From contig JAHCBB010000034.1 of the NCBI GenBank assembly GCA_019634635.1, positions 1-50,042 of the forward strand: DNA of 50,042 nt, written 5' to 3'. The first letter of the stretch is position 1. Each line of letters opens with the position of its first letter. This DNA is from Verrucomicrobiia bacterium. Its GTDB lineage: Bacteria; Verrucomicrobiota; Verrucomicrobiia; Limisphaerales; UBA9464. The position numbers and the translations under genes are program-made. The notes beneath the pieces are model-generated. The model was given only the letters and a program-made list of their open reading frames with translations, did no database searches and was not told the origin of the DNA. Positions 46,582 to 50,042 of this stretch are shown piece by piece.

Positions 46582-46817
46582 GAGGCGATCTCCCGACGGC
46601 CGCACAGGACACCCCTTCCCACGATGCAGCAAGCCGCAACGTGCCGCCCACGGGCGACCCGCCACCGTCGCCGGCCGATTCGAGCCCGGCTGGGACGGAA
46701 TCCCCCATGCCGGAGCGTCCCAATGGTGGGTCTCGGCCCGCAGAAAATCGTGACGGCCTCCAGCGGACTGGCCCATCGTTCGGCCGCACCGGTGGACCTG
46801 CCGGTTGCTCATTTGCC
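46582..46817. promoter_or_regulatory. Divergent intergenic region between the proteasome operon and pgm
   Basis: The 236-bp gap must contain the promoters of both the dop-led operon and pgm. It is GC-rich, and I see no confident -35/-10 pair or operator on either strand. Confidence 0.35.
46590..46594 (-). promoter_or_regulatory. Ribosome-binding site of dop
   Basis: GGGAG with an eight-base spacer before the ATG at 46581. It decides this start over the earlier in-frame ATG at 46833, which would add 84 residues without homology that overlap the pgm start. Confidence 0.6.
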
Positions 46818-48458
46818 ATGCCCCTCTCTCCACTCGCCGGAAGGCCCGCGCCCCGCGAACTGCTCGTGGACCTCAATCGCCTCGAACGGGACTACTACCA
46901 GAAGTCCCCTGATCCGTCCGACCCCAACCAACGGGTCAGCTTCGGCACCAGCGGCCACCGGGGCACCCCGGGCAGCGGCACCTTCAACGAGGCCCACATC
47001 CTCGCCATCACCCAGGCCATCTGTGAGTACCGCCACGCCCAGGGCACGACCGGCCCCCTGTACATGGGCATGGACACCCACGCTCTCTCCGCCCCGGCCC
47101 AGCGCACGGCTCTCGAGGTGCTCGCCGCCAACGGGGTCCACACGGTGATTCAACGGGACGGGGGCGTCACTCCGACGCCGGTCATTTCCCGGGCCATTCT
47201 GGTGCACAATCGGGGACGCACCTCGGGACTCGCAGACGGCATCGTCATCACTCCGTCCCACAACCCCCCGGAGGACGGGGGGTTCAAGTACAATCCGACC
47301 AATGGCGGTCCGGCCGACACCGGGGTCACGCGGTGGGTGCAGGACCGGGCCAATGAGCTGCTGGCCGCAGGCAATACCGGGGTCCGGCGTGTGCCGCTGA
47401 CCCGCGCGATGGCGGCACCCACCACCCACGAGGAGGACTTCGTCCGGCCCTACGTTGAGGACCTCCGGAATGTCATCAACATGGAGGCCATCCGATCGGC
47501 CGGACCTCGCCTGGGGGTGGACCCCCTGGGTGGTGCCGCGCTCCCCTACTGGGAGCCGGTGAATGCGACTTACGGGCTCGACATCACCGTGGTCAATCCG
47601 CGTCTCGACCCCACGTTTGCGTTCATGTCGGTGGATCACGACGGAAAGATCCGGATGGACTGCTCAAGTCCGTATGCCATGGCCGGCTTGGTGGGATTGA
47701 AGGATCGCTTCCAGGTGGCCTTTGCCAACGATCCGGACTCGGACCGTCACGGCATCGTCACGCCCTCCTCGGGTCTGATGAACCCCAACCACTACCTCGC
47801 GGTGGCCATTGACTACCTGCTCGCGCACCGGCCGGGCTGGTCGCCCGGGGCCGTGGTGGGCAAGACGCTCGTGAGCAGCGCCCTCATTGACCGCGTCGTC
47901 GCCGCGCGCTCGCGATCGCTGTGCGAGGTGCCGGTCGGGTTCAAATGGTTCACCCCCGGCCTGTTCGATGGCTCGTTCTGCTTCGGCGGCGAGGAGAGCG
48001 CCGGCGCCAGCTTTCTGCGGCACGACGGCACGGTCTGGAGCACCGACAAGGACGGCCCGATCCTGTGCCTGCTGGCGGCGGAGATCATGGCAGTGACCGG
48101 GCGCGATCCCGGGCAACATTTCGAGGAACTCGCGGCACGCCTTGGACGACCGCACTACACCCGCCTCGATGCCCCGGCAACGCCCGCCCAGAAATCGCGG
48201 TTGCAGAAGCTGGCGCCCGAGGATGTCCGGGAGTCGCGTCTCGCCGGGGACGCCATCACGGCAAGGCTGACCCGGGCGCCGGGAAACCACGCGCCCATCG
48301 GCGGTCTCAAGGTCTGCACGGAGGCCGGATGGTTTGCCGCGCGCCCCTCGGGCACGGAAGACATCTACAAGATCTATGCCGAGAGCTTCCGCAGCGCGGA
48401 ACACCTCGACGCCATCGTGTCGGAGGCCCGCCAGATCGTCGCCAACACCCTTGGGTAA
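46818..48458 (+). CDS. pgm: Phosphoglucomutase (alpha-D-glucose phosphate-specific)
   Basis: Interconverts glucose 1-phosphate and glucose 6-phosphate. The 546-residue length equals that of the E. coli Pgm type. The start region RVSFGTSGHRG matches the family; the phosphoserine loop is TPSHNPP with Ser147; the metal loop DPDSDRHG and the sugar-binding FCFGGEESAGASFLR follow; the phosphate-binding RPSGTEDIYKIYAES lies near the end. I chose the ATG at 46818 because homology starts there; the frame is open to 46641. It is divergent from the proteasome operon, and its 3' end meets the IS66 remnant. Confidence 0.95.
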   Translation: MPLSPLAGRPAPRELLVDLNRLERDYYQKSPDPSDPNQRVSFGTSGHRGTPGSGTFNEAHILAITQAICEYRHAQGTTGPLYMGMDTHALSAPAQRTALEVLAANGVHTVIQRDGGVTPTPVISRAILVHNRGRTSGLADGIVITPSHNPPEDGGFKYNPTNGGPADTGVTRWVQDRANELLAAGNTGVRRVPLTRAMAAPTTHEEDFVRPYVEDLRNVINMEAIRSAGPRLGVDPLGGAALPYWEPVNATYGLDITVVNPRLDPTFAFMSVDHDGKIRMDCSSPYAMAGLVGLKDRFQVAFANDPDSDRHGIVTPSSGLMNPNHYLAVAIDYLLAHRPGWSPGAVVGKTLVSSALIDRVVAARSRSLCEVPVGFKWFTPGLFDGSFCFGGEESAGASFLRHDGTVWSTDKDGPILCLLAAEIMAVTGRDPGQHFEELAARLGRPHYTRLDAPATPAQKSRLQKLAPEDVRESRLAGDAITARLTRAPGNHAPIGGLKVCTEAGWFAARPSGTEDIYKIYAESFRSAEHLDAIVSEARQIVANTLG

Positions 48459-48714
48459 CGGTACTGAAACCAGGCAAGGCGCCCGCGCTCACCTCCAGCA
48501 GGGCCTGGTCCTTCACCGCCACGATCCCACCTGCCTCGACCTCGAGACCGCTGGCTACTGAGTCGTGGCTGCGATCGTCCTGGACCGATTCGAGCGTCTG
48601 TTCGGCCAATTCCAACGCCGGGACAAATCTGTGCCATCCCCCTCCAATCCACCGCGGCCACCCCGGCCCGAAGCCCCCCCGCGTCCCGATTTTGGAAATT
48701 TTCGCGGTACCCGT
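48459..48714. other. Non-coding stretch between pgm and IS66 remnant
   Basis: About 255 bp with no recognisable gene. On the minus strand a frame running through it reads like a protein tail (LELAEQTLESVQDDRSHDS and LEVEAGGIVAVKDQALLE are coding-like) but has no start and runs antisense into pgm. It may be a fragment of a gene broken by the insertion. Confidence 0.35.
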
Positions 48715-48731
48715 GCTTGCCGAGGCAACAC
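48715..48731. repeat. Imperfect 17-bp direct repeat, copy 1
   Basis: GCTTGCCGAGGCAACAC here and GCTTGCCGAAGCAACAC at 49387-49403 differ at one base. They bound the tnpA/tnpB remnant. Each also folds on itself (TTGCC..GGCAA). Confidence 0.7.
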
Positions 48732-48943
48732 AGCCGTTTCTGGAACAGCCAAAAGCCCTGACCGTCATACACCAGCAGCTTGAGCGCGCGCCGGTTCCGG
48801 CTGCGGAAGATGAACAGCGCACCGCTCAGGGGATCGCTGCCCAGCGCCGAACGACACAGCGCGGCCAGTCCATCAATCCCCTTGCGGAAGTCCACCGGCT
48901 CCACCGCCACCAACAGGCGCATCTGCGGGGTGATCTGGATCAT
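48731..48943 (-). pseudogene. IS66-family TnpB (Orf2), 3'-truncated
   Basis: The ATG at 48943 overlaps the tnpA stop by 4 bp, as in intact IS66 elements. The first 71 residues match TnpB: VAVEPVDFRKGIDGLAAL, DPLSGALFIFRSRNRRALKLL and the end GFWLFQKRL. The family is normally about 115 residues. Homology stops exactly where the 17-bp repeat at 48715-48731 begins, after which the frame continues as unrelated sequence. TnpB is an accessory protein needed for IS66 transposition; this one is incomplete. Confidence 0.8.
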
Positions 48944-49311
48944 GCAACGCCCCTCCAACACTGCGCCACCAGCCGCTCGAGCGCTTCCCGGTCCCCGCCC
49001 AACTCCACACGCAGGCTGCGGCCACCCCCGTCCTCCAGCACGATCCGGTATCCGTCCGCCGTCGCCACCGATGTCGGTGGCCGCGTCAGCTCCACAAACT
49101 GAACCTTCGGCGTTCCGCCAGGCCCCACCCCGCTCTGCGCCTCGGTGATCCGCCGCAGCCGGTGATAGCCCAGACCCAGCTGCAGGGACACCCGGCTGAC
49201 CCCCTCCCGCCGCGCCAGCGCCCCCGCCGCATCCCAGAGCGCCTCCGGCAGGCGGCATCGCCCACCGCGCTGTTGTCGCCACCCCTCCAGTTGCGTGCTC
49301 AGGGTCTCCAA
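48940..49311 (-). CDS. IS66-family TnpA (Orf1)-like protein
   Basis: A 123-residue protein: a basic helix-turn-helix-like N-terminal half (LEGWRQQRGGRCRLPEALWDAAGALARREGVSRVSL region), a linker with VQFVEL, and a C-terminal strand pair (RSLRVELGGDREALERLVAQC) typical of IS66 Orf1. Its stop overlaps the tnpB start, confirming the IS66 order tnpA-tnpB. With tnpB truncated and no tnpC behind it, the element is dead, although this reading frame is intact. Confidence 0.75.
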   Translation of the reverse strand: METLSTQLEGWRQQRGGRCRLPEALWDAAGALARREGVSRVSLQLGLGYHRLRRITEAQSGVGPGGTPKVQFVELTRPPTSVATADGYRIVLEDGGGRSLRVELGGDREALERLVAQCWRGVA

Positions 49312-49340
49312 ATCCGTTCCGCAGAATCGTTCTCGTTACA

Positions 49341-49359
49341 TAGGCTGCCCAGCAGCCTA
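49341..49359. repeat. Short hairpin repeat at the edge of the IS66 remnant
   Basis: TAGGCTGCCCAGCAGCCTA forms a 7-bp stem with a 5-base loop. It lies between the LVIVD gene fragment and tnpA. It resembles dispersed intergenic hairpins I would expect in such genomes, or an element end; a terminator role is possible but there is no T-run. Confidence 0.45.
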
Positions 49360-49378
49360 CCCTCGCACCCCACGGCGC

Positions 49379-49885
49379 TCACCCTCGCTTGCCGAAGCAA
49401 CACCGCAGATCGAGCACGGTGATGAAGTTGAAGGGGCCCGCCAGATAGGTCGACGTCCCGTCTAGTTCCACATCGTAAACCAGATTCGGGCCGCAAGTCT
49501 GGGTCAGAATTTTCGGATTGGCCAGGTCATTGATGACGATCACCGTCAGCACCGGATTGGGGTTGGGCTGGTTGCGGAGGGTTCCGCCGGCCACGTAGGC
49601 GATGACGTTGGTGACAACCGAGGTCTGCTGGGGTCCGCGCAACGGGATGAAGCCAAGCTGCCGGTGGACGGCGATGTTCGCGACGTCCACCACCACGATC
49701 CCGGATTTCTCCCGCAGGCAATAGGCGGTGTGGTTGACCAGCGAGACGCCGATGGCGGACTCCTTGAGCTCGGGGGCCAGGGATATGGACCCCACCTGCT
49801 TGAAGCCGGCCGCCTGCGAGGCAAAACTTGACAGCGCGAAAAGCAGGCCGCAGCGCACCGCCCGGCCCATTGATGAAAAACTCAT
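49379..49885 (-). pseudogene. LVIVD-repeat protein, 3'-truncated
   Basis: From the ATG at 49885 the protein has a signal peptide (AVRCGLLFALSSFASQAAG) and the beginning of an LVIVD-type beta-propeller: IGVSLVNHTAYCLREKSGIVVVDVAN, VVTNVIAYVAGG and VYDVELDGTSTYLAG are repeat units ending in hydrophobic strands. After LDLR the frame runs into the 17-bp repeat and stops, giving 168 residues where such propellers are usually several hundred. The loss of the 3' part is most likely due to the IS66 insertion. It was an exported surface or periplasmic protein of unknown ligand. Confidence 0.65.
49387..49403. repeat. Imperfect 17-bp direct repeat, copy 2
   Basis: Partner of 48715-48731. It coincides with the last codons of the truncated LVIVD gene, which read CCFGKRG, compared with CCLGKHG at the other copy. 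Confidence 0.7.
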
Positions 49886-50042
49886 TCTGGCTTCACTATT
49901 TCTGCGGTTCTCATCGCACCGCCCGGTAGAACGCCCGGCCGACGATCGGATTCGGACCCGCGAACGGCCCGCTGCTGCCGGTCTGTTCTGCAACGTCCCC
50001 GCCGTCGCGATCAGAAGTGCAAGCACATGGCCGATATATTGT

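Noticed and set aside
46641..46817. N-terminal extension of pgm
   Set aside because: Homology and the normal 546-residue length begin at the ATG at 46818; the upstream frame has no family similarity.

Overview
The window is about 50 kb of GC-rich bacterial DNA that most resembles a Verrucomicrobiota genome (Limisphaerales/Pedosphaerales-like). This is inferred from gene content: an LptD outer-membrane barrel (so a diderm cell), a verrucomicrobial-type prepilin with [24 protein letters not shown]-like N terminus, large sugar-dehydrogenase/cytochrome c fusion proteins, a PVC-type heme-binding/ThuA protein, FG-GAP/ASPIC and LVIVD repeat proteins, and a UBact-type (Pup-like) proteasome operon.

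Layout. 0-7.6 kb: two tandem paralogous secreted dehydrogenase/cytochrome proteins whose last 1,315 bp are almost identical although the rest has diverged. 7.6-13.2 kb: a prepilin-like protein, an aldo/keto reductase, a small membrane protein, a Tat-exported Gfo/Idh/MocA oxidoreductase, an asparagine-synthetase-like protein and tRNA-Ser(GGA). 13.2-27.9 kb: housekeeping and envelope genes: lptD, tilS, ftsH, an FG-GAP protein, ribH, a MacB/LolD-type ABC exporter pair and a membrane-anchored alpha/beta hydrolase. 28-32.3 kb: a graveyard of mobile DNA (IS91-type transposase fragment, AT-richer orphan membrane protein, truncated AAA ATPase, frameshifted RAYT/Y1 transposase, IS66 TnpC tail). 32.3-35.9 kb: a GntR(YtrA-type)-ATPase-permease ABC operon. 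36-37.4 kb: a TPR protein. 37.4-46.6 kb, minus strand: the proteasome operon. 46.8-48.5 kb: pgm. 48.7-50 kb: an IS66 tnpA/tnpB remnant next to a truncated LVIVD protein.

The centrepiece is the minus-strand operon dop - UBact - prcB - prcA - pafA - (broken heme/ThuA gene) - arc. It encodes a complete protein-tagging and degradation system. A 57-residue ubiquitin-like modifier ends in YRQRTGE. PafA should ligate it to substrate lysines, and Dop should remove it. ARC/Mpa should unfold tagged proteins into the PrcA/PrcB 20S chamber. Most junctions are 4-bp stop/start overlaps, so expression is probably translationally coupled. The UBact gene is only 174 bp and easily missed. The system itself is known (UBact family, described in Gram-negative bacteria). 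What is unusual here is the coupled but apparently broken PVC heme/ThuA gene inside the operon, an altered active-site strand in PafA, and an ARC C terminus without the Mpa-type gate-opening tail.

Dop and PafA were assigned by comparing remembered actinobacterial sequences, not by a search. All coordinates and motifs were read from the sequence; no alignment or structure program was run.
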